Positions 44,246 to 55,118 of a DNA stretch of 64,000 nt are shown here, piece by piece (the first letter of the stretch is position 1; the number at the start of each line of letters is the position of its first letter). Position numbers and translations under genes: made by a program. Origin of the DNA: Cinnamomum chago (taxonomy: Eukaryota; Streptophyta; Magnoliopsida; Laurales; Lauraceae). The stretch spans positions 40,109,501 to 40,173,500 of the forward strand of contig CP142460.1 in the NCBI GenBank assembly GCA_038049695.1, read 5' to 3'. The notes under the pieces are model-generated. The model ran no database searches. It was not told the DNA's origin and saw only the letters and a list, made by a program, of their open reading frames with translations.

Positions 44246-45391
44246 ATGGTTCGCACAAAGCAAACATGGAGGAGGCCTAGCAAGAAGTCCAAAACCGGAC
44301 ATGCTTCATCTTCCCATAGATCTCCCTCCACTTCTCCTAAGCTTGGCCCTCCTCCAGAGATCAAATTCAACCTAATTCGTTCTCCGTCTTCAGTTGTCAA
44401 ATCTTTTAGAAGCAAAGGGATCATTGTTGAAAAGTTTTGTGTTGTAAGAGACCTTGTGGACTACAATGTCCCTGCTATCCTTGAAGCCATTGGTTGGGGC
44501 AATATACTGACGTGGAGTGGCAACACCTTTACCTCGTCTGTCTTTGGTTTTTATGAGTCTATTTGTGCCTCCACCGCAAACTCTTTTACAGTCAGAACCT
44601 CAAATGGTGAAGAGATTGTATCACCAGAAAGGATCTCGTCAATGATGGGCATTCCTAGGTCCAATGGACCAAAATTTATTTCAGATGTCCTTCCACTTGA
44701 TGAAAGAGGCGCTGCCACTAGAATTTTATGTGGTCAATCTGTTGAGTGGTCAGCCAAGAATTCCCTTCCTACTTCTTTTTTGATTCCTTCCCTTCGGATC
44801 ATACACATCATTTTCACTCATAGCATTTATCCAAGGAAAGGGAATAGGACTGAGGTAACCCCCTATATGGCGAACATCCTGCACAACGTTATTACAGGTG
44901 TTCCAATGTGCTTACCGTCTGTGATTATTCATCACATCATCAGGGTTGTCACTGGCTCTCAACCATGTGCAGCTCCTTTTGGGTTCCTCATTATCCAGCT
45001 TGCTAGATCTTTTGGGGTGGTTGTTACTGCTTCTAAAAGACCTGTTCCGACCACGGTCTTCAACAAAATGAATATTCTCTTGATGAAGCTTCCCCCTCCT
45101 CAGCGAGTGAACCCTGTAACTGAAGGAGACGCAGAGTTAGAGGCTGCAGAGACAAAGATTGCAGATCAGCAGCAGCCCCAGCCTGTTCAGCCACGTCAGC
45201 CTCAGCCCCCTCCTCAGCATACTATGGAGGAGTGCATGTCATCTGTGGAGCAAGTAGTTGTTTCCATTCGTATAGAGTTTTAAGAGTTCAGAGGGATGAT
45301 GAAGAAAACTCTAAAGTACCTCTCGAACATATCCAAGAGCTGCAGGCACCTTGATGACACTATGCCACCATCTCCTACAGACTCTTCTTAG
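44246..45391 (+). pseudogene. Sire-2 envelope-like frame (plant transposon protein family), one nonsense break
   Basis: It opens at 44246 with a basic start (MVRTKQTWRRPSKKSKTG), runs 345 codons to TAA at 45281-45283 and continues in the same frame to TAG at 45389-45391. The last part reads MMKKTLKYLSNISKSC and MPPSPTDSS, matching Sire-1. So a single nonsense change separates it from an open 381-codon frame. Shared blocks with Sire-1: IGWGNILTWSG, FTHSIYPRKGNRTE, APFGFLIIQLARSFGV. Late Pro/Gln-rich linker (45156-45230). I see no signal peptide and no clear membrane helix. The position is that of the Sirevirus envelope-like gene; the family resembles proteins annotated in plants as putative plant transposon protein. 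Function unknown. Confidence 0.82.
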
Positions 45392-45825
45392 ATCATTAGG
45401 AGGGTTTTCATTTTGTTTTGGGGATTGTTTTTGGGTAGTGATAGATTGTTTTTCACATGATGTATTCTTTATCTATCAACTGACTTGATGTATTGTTTAT
45501 TGACCATTATCTTTTGTTTATGTAAATGGTCAAGTATTTAGTGATTCATGTACTGAACTTCTCTTGTTATATCAATGAAAGTACAACTTCACATTTTCAT
45601 CTCTTTTCCTCTTGTTATATTTCTCTTGATGGATGTTTATGTTGTTTTGAAGCTTTCAAGTGTTAAATCAAATTATATTTGTTATCTTAGCTTCATTCAA
45701 ACAATGCTAGACAAATCTATATACATGATAACCTGTTTCGCATTACAATTGCATTCTCATTTGGTAACAGGTGCTACTGAAAGGTATATGTTTTCTCATG
45801 AATACAGGTTCCTTTGCAATTCGAT
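45392..45825 (+). other. Sire-2 3' noncoding region
   Basis: T-rich sequence between the envelope-like stop and the PPT cluster. No gene supported; the frame at 45575-45859 is hydrophobic and low-complexity with no counterpart in Sire-1. Confidence 0.5.
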
Positions 45826-46182
45826 GTCAAAGGGGGAGAAAAAGAACAGATCTACTTAACGACACAGGGGGAGAGAAGAGTAGAAGATCTGATGATCAGA
45901 CACAAAGAAGATCAAACAAAGGGGGAGAGAAGACCAGATCTAACAAAGGGGGAGATCTGCTTCAAAAGCTTAAGAGAAGATCACTTGGATGCAAAGAGCA
46001 AGGGAGAGCTCTAACCAAGGGGGAGAAATCATCTTGGAAAGATTAAGTTAAAAGCTCTCGACAATTCGGTCATACGTCGAAGCTACATTCAAGAGATTTC
46101 TAGATCAGAGCAGTTAAGAAGATCCAAAGTCTTAGAAGTGTTGTGATCATAATAGTTGTCATCAAATTGCAAAGGGGGAGAT
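45826..46182 (+). other. Sire-2 cluster of six to seven polypurine tracts
   Basis: Copies of CAAAGGGGGAGA or close variants lie at about 45829, 45865, 45917, 45944, 46000, 46015 and 46170. The last one abuts the 3' LTR (start 46183). Multiple PPTs upstream of the 3' LTR are a described Sirevirus feature. Intervening sequence repeats AGATCT/AGATCA. It creates false Lys/Arg-rich frames. Confidence 0.88.
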
Positions 46183-47757
46183 TGTTAGGTTCTTGTTTGT
46201 TGCAATTTTGATGGATGCACATTCACCTTCACTGTCAAATAATCACACACTCATGCTCTTAGTTTCGACTTTGGAATCTTGGATTCTACTTGCATTTGCA
46301 TATGTTTTTCAAATGATTTATTCATGCATGTTTTTAGAATCCAAATACTCTTTCGAAAACCTAATTCTTCATGCATTATTTTGGAAAATCAAATTAAGAA
46401 TTTAGGTTTGTGTCTTACATACATCTTTCATTTTTGGAATCATTTTAGTATGCATGAAACACACTGGCCTTGAGTTCCAAGTTTCTTCTTTGGATTTTTG
46501 AAAACTCTGTTGGAACTCTTCCCAGGCCAGTTTAGTCGGTCGACCGACCCCTGTGCCCGGTTGACCAGCCCAACTGAATGCTGGGAAAACAGCCAGTGTA
46601 CCCAATCGACCGAACCAGGCCCAGGTCGACCGGGTAACTAGCCGTTGGGCCAATATGATCGTTGGGCACGGTCGACCCGGGGGTCATGGGGTCGACCGGG
46701 CCAACTAGCCGTTTGACTGTTTTTTTGCTTTATAGTCCATTCCATTCCATCCTTTCTAGGGGCTTGATCTTTGAATCTTTGAAACACCATTGAAGCCAAA
46801 AGAAGTAAAATAAGCCAAGAGAGCTAGAAGGCCATTGGAAATCAAATGTTTGAGTTTTTAAAAGGTATATCTTACTAGTTATTTTGATTTCCATTCCAAT
46901 TAAAATCAATGCATGTTTAACTCTTTGTATTTTCATAAATGCATGATTTCTAGCTTTTTAAAGAGATGTTTTGCAAACACATTATCATCTTTGGAATATT
47001 AGATTGCTTTGCAAACATCATTGTCTAAATCACATGTGCTCTTAGTAGTTAATCTTCATACAACTTGTTTAGTACTTTTCTTCAAGTTGCTTGAATCTTT
47101 CATGTGATTAGCATATAACTTCAATCATCATTTTCTGAGCTTAGATTTTAAAATGCATCAAGCATTCATTTAAAGAGCTTCTTTTTAGAATTTGATTGAA
47201 GCAAACATTTATATACTTTGTTCACACACTTTAGCAAATTGTTGTGTATGTTTGTACATTGAATTAAACTTTCATATCAGCCTATTTAAGAGGCAACATC
47301 ATTGAGCTTAAATTGTATCTCTTAGAGTATTTTGTATAGACATCTTCTAAGAGAAAACTTTCTTTTGTAAAGGTTATTCCTTAGCCTAAGAAAAGCACAT
47401 TGTAAAGGTTATTGCTTAGCCTTGGAAAAACATCTTGTAAAGGTTGTTGTTTAGCCTAGAAAAACAACATTGTAAAGGTTATTGCTTAGCCTATTGAAAA
47501 GCATAGTTAGTGGAAATCCGGTGGGGTGATTGGATCACAAGCTGGTAGTGGACGTAGGCATTGAGGCCGAACCACTATAAACCTTTGTGTTATGGTGTAT
47601 GCTTGTGGTGATTTCTTTTGCTAGTTTCCGCATCTTGTTTGGTAAATCATCACTTGTGACTTGTTTATTTTAAAGAAATTAAAATTTGTCTAAATTGGTC
47701 ACATATTGTAGCACACCCTATTCACCCCCCTCTAGGGTTAGGATCCCAGGACTTTCA
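46183..47757 (+). repeat. Sire-2 3' LTR (1575 bp)
   Basis: Uninterrupted copy, with RM boxes at 46536-46702, TATA-like CTTTATAG near 46726-46733 and C-rich end CACCCCCCTCTAGG (47723-47736). Against the 5' LTR it has scattered substitutions, one extra RM box and a shorter C run. It supplies the empty-site sequence for S3. Confidence 0.93.
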
Positions 47758-47762
47758 AAACG

Positions 47763-48681
47763 TTGTCGGTTTGACTTGAAATTTGACACGGAGCCTTTTG
47801 GAGGTATTTTGAGACCATCTGTAGGCTCTGATCGAAGTTTTGATGTCTTCGACACTGTCGTCGCCAGGAGCGCCTGTTCAGCTGTCGGAGGAGTGAAGTT
47901 AGACAAAATGATGCTGGAATGGCCTAAAACTTCACATGGAGCCTCCTAGCGGCATTTTGAGGCCAGCTATGTGCTTTGTTTTGTGTGTCAGGGTCTCTGG
48001 CTTCACCGCTGCCGAGAGCTCCTACTCAGCTGCTGGAGGAGTGAAGTTAGGCCAAATGATGTTGAAATGGCCCGAAACTTCAGGTGCACCCCTCTTTTGG
48101 CTGTCTTAAAGAATCTTACAGTTTTTGCTTGGTTCTGACAAGATTTGACGCTTGAAGTGGCATTGCCTGTTTGTGGTAGGATGCGGCTTCATGTGGCTTC
48201 TTGATGCTGAAGAGGCAAAGTGACATTTTTTTGTGTCAACACACCCACAAGAAGTATTGTTTTTTGAATTGTATTCAATTTCCGAGATCAATAAAAGCAA
48301 TCTTTATTGTTCTCAATCTTCACCAAGTTATTGAACTCGGCAAGCAATCTTTATTGTTCTCATTCTTTGCCAAGTTATTGAACTTGGCAAACAATCTTTA
48401 TTGTTCTCAATAAACTCGGCAATTACTTACCTAATTGCTACAGAGCATTAGGGAAATGAAGAGAAGCCTTAAATAGTTTGGGCGCAACGCTGAGTTAAAG
48501 AATTCGGTGGCTACTTCGGTGTTCGGAATTTAGATGTGTTTGGTTACGGAACTGAATATTCTATCACCGAGGTAAAAAACTTGTATACAATTTGATCCCA
48601 TCAAGCTCGGTTAAGGAACTAAGCTACGCTACAAACAAATTTTGTATCCAGACTTACGAAACTTAAACGTAAACATAGTCT
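47763..48681. other. Noncoding flank of Sire-2, with a 47-bp x 3 repeat
   Basis: 47763-48115 continues the 145-159 bp array. 48297-48420 holds three 47-bp units (GCAATCTTTATTGTTCTC at 48297 and 48344, ACAATC... at 48391). A TGTCAACAC at about 48234 resembles an LTR edge, but I found no partner. No gene seen. Sequence with GCTCGGTTAAGGAAC near 48605 recurs at about 54971, across the S4 insertion. Confidence 0.5.
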
Positions 48682-49011
48682 CGGTTTGTCGCGACCTCGG
48701 ACCGGGTCCACCGAACTAATCCGGGATCGGGACTAAAGTAATGTGATGAGGTGTGGTGATAAGATGTACACATTTATTTAATTTCCCACAGGTGTCCGCG
48801 GTGAGGATATCACAACAACATAGTACATTTTTGTTTAAGTGCGGAAGCGTGTAGCAAATCATGTACATAGTTCATCTCCATCAACAAGACTAATAACACA
48901 AGTATCAGAATGAGCAATGATCATTAGCACTATCCAAAAGAAATGTTAAAGTTTATGCAAAAGATCATTTGATTACATTTCCCAAAAATAGAGGCCAACA
49001 AAGACCAATAT

Positions 49012-52000
49012 TGTCGCGACCCCGGACCGGGCCCCCGAAGGAACTGATCCGGAGTCGGGACATTGGTGGTGATGATGATCCACATCACATCTATTTAAAT
49101 GATAACATACACTTATTTAATTTCCCACAGGTGTCCGCGGTGAGGATATCACAACCAGAAATGAACATTTCTTTTAAGTGCGGAAGCATGTAGCAAATCA
49201 AATAGTCAGACTATCTCTAGTCATCGAAGCATTAACATCAAGTATCAAAAACTGTATCAGAATGAGCAACGTTCTAAAGCATGTTTCCCAAAAGTAAGTT
49301 AAAGTTTAACAAAAGATCACTTATTTACATTCTCCAAAATTAGAGGCCAACAAAGGCCAATATAAACAAAACAATAACCCAATGAATGGTTAAATAGTTT
49401 TCCTCAAAATGAAGCGCCTCTCGTAGCAACTCGATGTCTACATGACATCGTCAGCACGCCACTCGACTAGAGGTTGCGGCTCACCTATCGCCTCCTCCGG
49501 CTCCTCCTCAAGGTAGCCGGCAATGGGACCTGAGTACCAAAGCAAATGGGTCAGACACGACGGTCTGGCAAGAGAGTGAAAGATATAACAACATATAATA
49601 AAGGAAATATCTTGAAAAGCATAGAAATCTGTTTAAACAAGAATTCTCATAAAGTAGATAAATCATTTGCTAGAAAATAAGTAAACAGGATAAAACACAT
49701 AAGGTATCGAAGGAATCGGAAACTAACAAGATGCCAATCACATAAAGCTAAGTCCTCTGTCACTAAAGTGACAACAGTATAACGGGACGTTGATCTCAGT
49801 CACACAAGGTGAGGAGATTCAACGCAAATCATATATACAATATAAATATACGGGACGGGACCACGGTAATAGACCGGGTATCGGGATCCAAACTGCAGCT
49901 GGCGGGACGGGAAAGGGATCTCCAAGTCGGTGGATTAAACAGACAAGGTATCCAAGCTTAGTGATGCTAACTCATAGGTTAACCAACAAATCAAGACATA
50001 TGCAAAATACATCAAGTTCAAGTAAATAAATGGACGGGGCAAGAATACTCAAATGCATACCTTTCATTTCATGTCGGGCAATACTCTTCGGGACAAGTCC
50101 ATGTTACTAGTGTAACTATCATGCCTTCGGGAAAACAAATCATATAATATAAATCTTGGAATGAAGTGAAACAATGAACTATAACAATTTCGGGTAAAAT
50201 ACTGGTTTCAAGATCTATTTAGTGTATAGGGGTCCCATATGTCGATTATAATAAAGACTTGGTACTCCTAGAGTTAGAAGACATTCCGGGCTCCTTATGC
50301 ACCTTGAAGTTTCAAAACTTCGAATGAAATCTTTGTGATATGGTTTCTTTCCACGAATGGCCTCATACATTGTTTAGCAAATCTCCTTGCCATCGCGGGG
50401 TTCTCAGAGAATAGACCCAAACATTGAAATAGTTAAACATCGTCCCAAACATAGCCTTGCCCAACGGGGCCCCTCGCTTGAGCGGACTGGAGAGTTCGCT
50501 CGAGCGAGTCGCTCTCTAGAATGGCTGTCTGGGTGGGTTCGTTCGAGAGAAGTTGAGGTCGCTCGAACGAACTCATTGGGTCGAGCGAATATTTAAATGC
50601 GTTCGAACGAACAACTCTCTGGAATGAGTTCTGGGATGTCCGATCGAGCGACCAAGGGTGCGCTCGAGCGACCCAGCTACTGGACTGCTCCGAACCCTTT
50701 TCTGGACAGATCACTCGAGCGAAGTGTCATGGTCGCTCAAGCGAACTGTCCAGGAACTGATTCCGGACCAGTTCAGCTCCCCTCTATCCCTTCCTTCTAC
50801 AACTCCCTTTTAGCCCCTTTTCTACATCAAATTAGGAGCCTAATACTTCAAGCAAACTACATCAAATCCTTTCATCACATTCATCCCATTCTCTCCTCCA
50901 TCAATAACACATTTAATATAAGAAGGGAAGAAGGACACCATTTCACATAAGATACATTTGGAACCAAACAAGAAGAATTAAATGCTATGAGCTAACATAT
51001 CTTTATGACCATAAATGCATCCTTTAATACTCCATCAAGAACATTTATTTCCACAATGAAAATCAATAAAAGCATGAGAAGATCATTAATGTTTCACCAA
51101 ACCATGTAAAACCCAAAAACACCCCAATCATTCACTTGCCTTAGGTCCAAGCTAGCCAAAAATCCAGCCTCTAAACACTTCTTAAGCTCACTTCCAAGCT
51201 ACAATAAAAAATCCCCAAAACAAATCCTAAAATGGGTCAAACAGAGAATGAAAAGGATAGAACTTTCAATAATGCAAATGGAGCTTATCAAGAGCTAGAG
51301 GAACACTAATCTAGGAGATGTGGAGGGTTACTTACTTGGATGACCTTCAAATGAAGAGGGCTAGCTATAGGGAGGTCTCAAGGTTGTAAGATTTCTCCAC
51401 AAATGATATCAAGATGAAGCTTGAAAGATGAGGAAGAAGATGGTGATTTCCATTTCAAGTTTGGTGCAAGATTAGTGTGGGTTGGAGATGGAGAAGCAAG
51501 AAGAAGAAGAAGAGTTGCAAGGAAACCCTAAGCTCTCCTCTTGTGCTGGAACATGAAGAAGGAATGGAATGAAGAGTGGCTTCCCTATGTTAACAATGAG
51601 TTGGGTCCCACTACTAAAGGCACTAGTTGGGTCGAAACCATCTCTTTCGGGACCTCGGATGAATTCGACGAAGAAGGAAGAAATGATCGTCGAAATATCT
51701 AATTTCCAAACAGTGTATGTTTCGCGGGTTTTGGGAATATCAAGTTTTGGGGTACAGATTTTGTGTGCAATGACTGTTTTGCCCTCAATGCTATGAAATC
51801 GGGTTTCGGGATCTCAAACGGGGACGGGATCAACGTGAAAGTTGTATGGAATAACAATACCAATAAAACAGGATTAAAACCATGAATGCAAAAATCTCCG
51901 ATAAATCCTCGAGCACATGCCATAAAAAGGAAAACCCCAAAAAGGGTCCCACTAATCACAAGACAACCAAAACTCCCCAGAACTATATCAAAAGCTATTC

Positions 52001-52093
52001 CAAATCCAACTTAGCCAAAATCACTAATCAAGCTTAGAACTAACATGCAACTTAATTAGTACTAATCGGGTTCACTCGGGTCGGAGTCTTACA
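49012..52093 (-). mobile_element. S5: solo LTR, Del/Tekay-like (3082 bp), nested in S4
   Basis: Left end TGTCGCGACCCCGG, right end CGGGTCGGAGTCTTACA, TSD AATAT at 49007-49011 and 52094-52098. It lies in the same orientation as its host S4, about 325 bp from the S4 edge. It carries a CTCGAG-type array at 50474-50745 with ATATTTAAAT at 50589-50598, and the conserved block at about 51650-51840. No internal domain. Confidence 0.92.
50474..50745 (-). promoter_or_regulatory. CGCTCGAGCG-type array with embedded TATA box (S5)
   Basis: Ten or so boxes: CGCTTGAGCG (50474), CGCTCGAGCG (near 50497), CGTTCGAGAG, CGCTCGAACG, GGTCGAGCG, CGTTCGAACG, CGCTCGAGCG (near 50652), CACTCGAGCG and CGCTCAAGCG. ATATTTAAAT (50589-50598) lies between boxes, as in S3. 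Confidence 0.68.
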
Positions 52094-53274
52094 AATATAA
52101 GCAAAGTATAATTCTCAAAAGAATGGTAATTCACAACCCAAAATGTTACGCATCTCCGACTACTGAATGTCTAGATGCCATCATCGGCATGCCACTCAAT
52201 TAGATGTTGCGGTTCTCCGACCGCCTCCTCAAGCTCCGTCTCGGGGTAGACAATATCCGGACCTGAGTACCAAAAATGGGTCAAACACAACGGTTTGGTA
52301 GGTGGGTGAAAAGATATAACAATATCACAATAAATATATTTACCTTGGAAAGCATTAAAAATTTGTTTGAACAATGGCTTTCATAAAAGAAATGAATCAT
52401 TTATTATTAACAAATATGCAATTTAAATCGTGTAAGGTATCCAAGGAAATCGAGAACAAGCAAGATGGCAACCACATAAAGCTAATTCCTCTATCACCGA
52501 AGTGACAAGAGCATATTGGGGCGTTGATCTCAGTCACCGAAATTAGGAGAATCAACGAAATATACATCTGTACATATAATATACAGGACATGACCACGGT
52601 AGCCAGCCGGGCATCGGGAACCATGGTAGCAATCTGGGGTATCAGGACAAGACCACAGTAATAACAGGGTGGCGGGATCCAAACTGCAGCTGGCGGGACA
52701 AGAAGGGGATCTCCAAGTCGATGGATCAAACCAACAACGTTTTCCAAGCTTAGTGGTGTCGACTCATAGGTTAAATAACAGAAATCAAGGCATGTGTAAA
52801 ATACATCAAGTGTAAGTATATAAACAAGCGGGACGGGGATGCTCAAAGGCACAACTGTCATTTCATGTCGGGCAATGCATTTCTGGACTAGTAACTATTA
52901 CAAGTACAATTTCAATGCTTTCGGGAATAACAAGTCATGTAGTATAACTCTTGGGAACAAGGAAATACAAATGAACCATTGGAGTTTCGGGCAAAATATT
53001 GGGTTCAAAATTTGTTTAAGGTGAATAGGGATCGCGTATGTCGATTTAATAACAACTTGGTACTCTTTGAGTTTGGGGACATTCCGGGCTCCTTATACAC
53101 CTTAGAATTTTCAAAACTTCAAATGACTCTTCGTGATGTGGTTTCTTTCTCAAACGGATTTCAAATAACGAGGATAAGTCTTCCCATTACAATAGGGCTC
53201 CCAACAAACCTCTCTTAATCATTTAAACATTTCATTTGTGCTCCCAAAATAGCCCTAGATGAACAGTACCCATC

Positions 53275-53556
53275 GTTCGAGCAGACCTGGAGTTCGCTTA
53301 AGCGGTGAGCTCTCTGGAATGGTTTTCTGGGTGGGTTCGCTCGAGTGAAGTTGAGGTCGCTCGAGGGAACTCATCCAGTTCAGATTGGCTTGAGCGAAAT
53401 TTCAGTTTGTTCGAGCTAACCATTCTCTGAAACGAGTTCTGGGAGGGTTTCACTCGAGCGAGCCAAGGTTCACTCGAGCAAACTGTCCTCTGGAATGGTT
53501 CGAAACCCTTTTCTAGATGGTTTGCTCGAGCGACCTGTCAAGTTTGCTCGAGCTAA
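53275..53556 (-). promoter_or_regulatory. Partly decayed CTCGAG-type array (S4)
   Basis: At least nine boxes derived from CGCTCGAGCG, several with one or two changes (GTTCGAGCAG at 53275, CGCTTAAGCG, TGCTCGAGCG). Spacers include CTCTCTGGAATGG, the reverse complement of the CCAGAGAG spacer in the Sire-1 array. Confidence 0.6.
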
Positions 53557-54911
53557 CTGTCCAGAAATTGGTTCCGGGACAGTTCTTCTCCTCTCTTCCT
53601 CATCCTCTTAACAACCCCTTTTTGAGCCCCTTGTATACACGAAATGAGGAGCTCAAAACCTTTTCCAAACCATCATCAAATCTCCTACAACATCCATTCC
53701 ATCCTCCTCTAATCATCTCACATCCAATCATAAACAAAGAAGGAAAGGAGGCCACTACACACAAGATTACATTTGAGCTATAAACAAAAGATAAATGAGG
53801 GCTATGAACCAATACATTTCCAAAACATTAAATGCACTAACAAGACTCTTTCATGAACATTTATTTCAAGTCAATGCAAATAAATAAACATGAATGGAAA
53901 ACAATAAAATCAACCACATTTCTTATAAAACTATTTAATGCTTAAACTATCCATTCATCCACTTGCCTTAGGTCCAAGCTTAGTAAAAAAAATCTCTAAT
54001 CACTTCCAACCAAAGGTTTCAAGCTACAAACAAAAACCAAACCCTAAATAGGTCAAAACAAAGAACAAGAAAGGAAAGTTTTCAATAATGAAAAATGGTG
54101 CTTCTCTTAGGCTAGAAGGACACATATAAAAGAGATGGGAGGGATTTCTTACTTGTAGGTTCTTCAAATGGACAAAGCTAGTTCAATGAGGATCTTGGGA
54201 TGAGTGGTTTCCTTCACAAAGGATATCAATGATGAGTTATCAAGGAGAGGAAGAAGAAGATAACCTCCATTTACTTATTGGTGCAAGATTTGATAGTGAT
54301 TGAGGTGGAAAAGTTAGAGGAAGAGGAGAAAAGAGAAAAGAGAAAACCCTAGCTTGAGTGACTTTAGAGTTGGAAAAAAGAGATGAAGAATGAGGGTTAT
54401 CCTTATATAAGCAAGTGAGATGGGCTCCACCACTAGAATTCTTGTGGGGCCGAAATCATGGTTTTCGGGACTTCGAACAAATTCGGCGAAGAAGGGAAAA
54501 ATGATCACCGAATTATTTAGTTTCCAAAAAGTACACATTTCAAGGGTTTCGGGAATATCAAAATTCGGGTACATATTTGGTGTAAAATGATTGTTTTGCC
54601 CTCAATGCAAGGAAAGTCAGGTTTTGGGGTCTCGAACGGGCACGGGATCAACATGAAAGTTATAGGGATCAATGAGATAAGTAAAAAGAGATTAAAACAA
54701 TAAACACAGAAATCTCAGATAATCCCCCAAGTAAACGCAAAGTCGTAAAAGGAACCCCCAAAGGACCCCACTAGTCACAAAGGCACTCAAAATTCCCCAT
54801 CAAAAGCTATTATATCCCTAACTTAACCAAAACACACTAAACACGCTTAGAACTAACACATGACTTAATTAACACTAATCGAGGTCACTCGGGACGGGGT
54901 CTTACACGGTT

Positions 54912-55118
54912 GTTGAACCGAGCTTAGATACTTAAACAAAATCGACTTCCTCTACTTCCTAAAGCAAGTAAAGGGCTCGGTTAAGGAACCAAGGTCAAAC
55001 ACATGGAAAAAAAATGTTTGAAGGCAAACATGAGAAAGGAAGAAATGAAATTTTATTCATAAAAGGAAAGAGTACAATGTTTACAAAAGATCATAAAAAA
55101 AGTACATCAAAGATTTTT
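54912..55118. other. Spacer between S4 and the PF04195-like gene
   Basis: AT-rich, no gene. It is continuous with 48681 across the S4 insertion, and repeats GCTCGGTTAAGGAAC seen near 48605. Confidence 0.5.

Larger units (their letters stand above)
36067..47757 (+). mobile_element. Sire-2: non-autonomous Sirevirus derivative, 5' LTR split by S3
   Basis: Both LTRs begin TGTTAGGTTCTTG and end CCCAGGACTTTCA. TSD AAACG lies at 36062-36066 and 47758-47762. An initiator-Met primer site follows the 5' LTR. The internal region has the C-terminal part of gag, an envelope-like frame and a PPT cluster, but no protease, integrase, RT or RNase H. RM boxes of type CGGTCGACCG occur in both LTRs and next to the envelope-like frame. 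It would have to be moved by enzymes of a related Sirevirus. The LTRs differ at several sites, so it is older than Copia-3. Confidence 0.93.
35600..48115. repeat. Tandem array of about 145-159 bp units, split by Sire-2
   Basis: Anchors TGACCTAAAATTTGA or variants lie at about 35624, 35783, 35929, 47775, 47920 and 48068. If Sire-2 and one TSD copy are removed the spacing is 159, 146, 144, 145 and 148 bp. So the array was continuous before Sire-2 entered at 36066/36067. Units also share a GAGCC(T/C)NNT segment and TGTGCTCTGTTT. No coding function is apparent. Confidence 0.75.
48687..54906 (-). mobile_element. S4: solo LTR, Del/Tekay-like (about 3.13 kb net), split by S5
   Basis: Left end TGTCGCGACCTCGG, right end GGGACGGGGTCTTACA, TSD CGGTT at 48682-48686 and 54907-54911. 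Left part 48687-49011, right part 52099-54906. It carries a CTCGAG-type array at 53275-53556 (several boxes decayed, e.g. TTCGCTTAAGCGG) and the conserved block at about 54465-54660. It belongs to the same family as S1-S3, with no internal domain. Confidence 0.92.

Noticed and set aside
48234..48243. TGTCAACAC as a possible LTR start
   Set aside because: No second copy, TSD, primer site or polypurine tract could be found to support an LTR edge.
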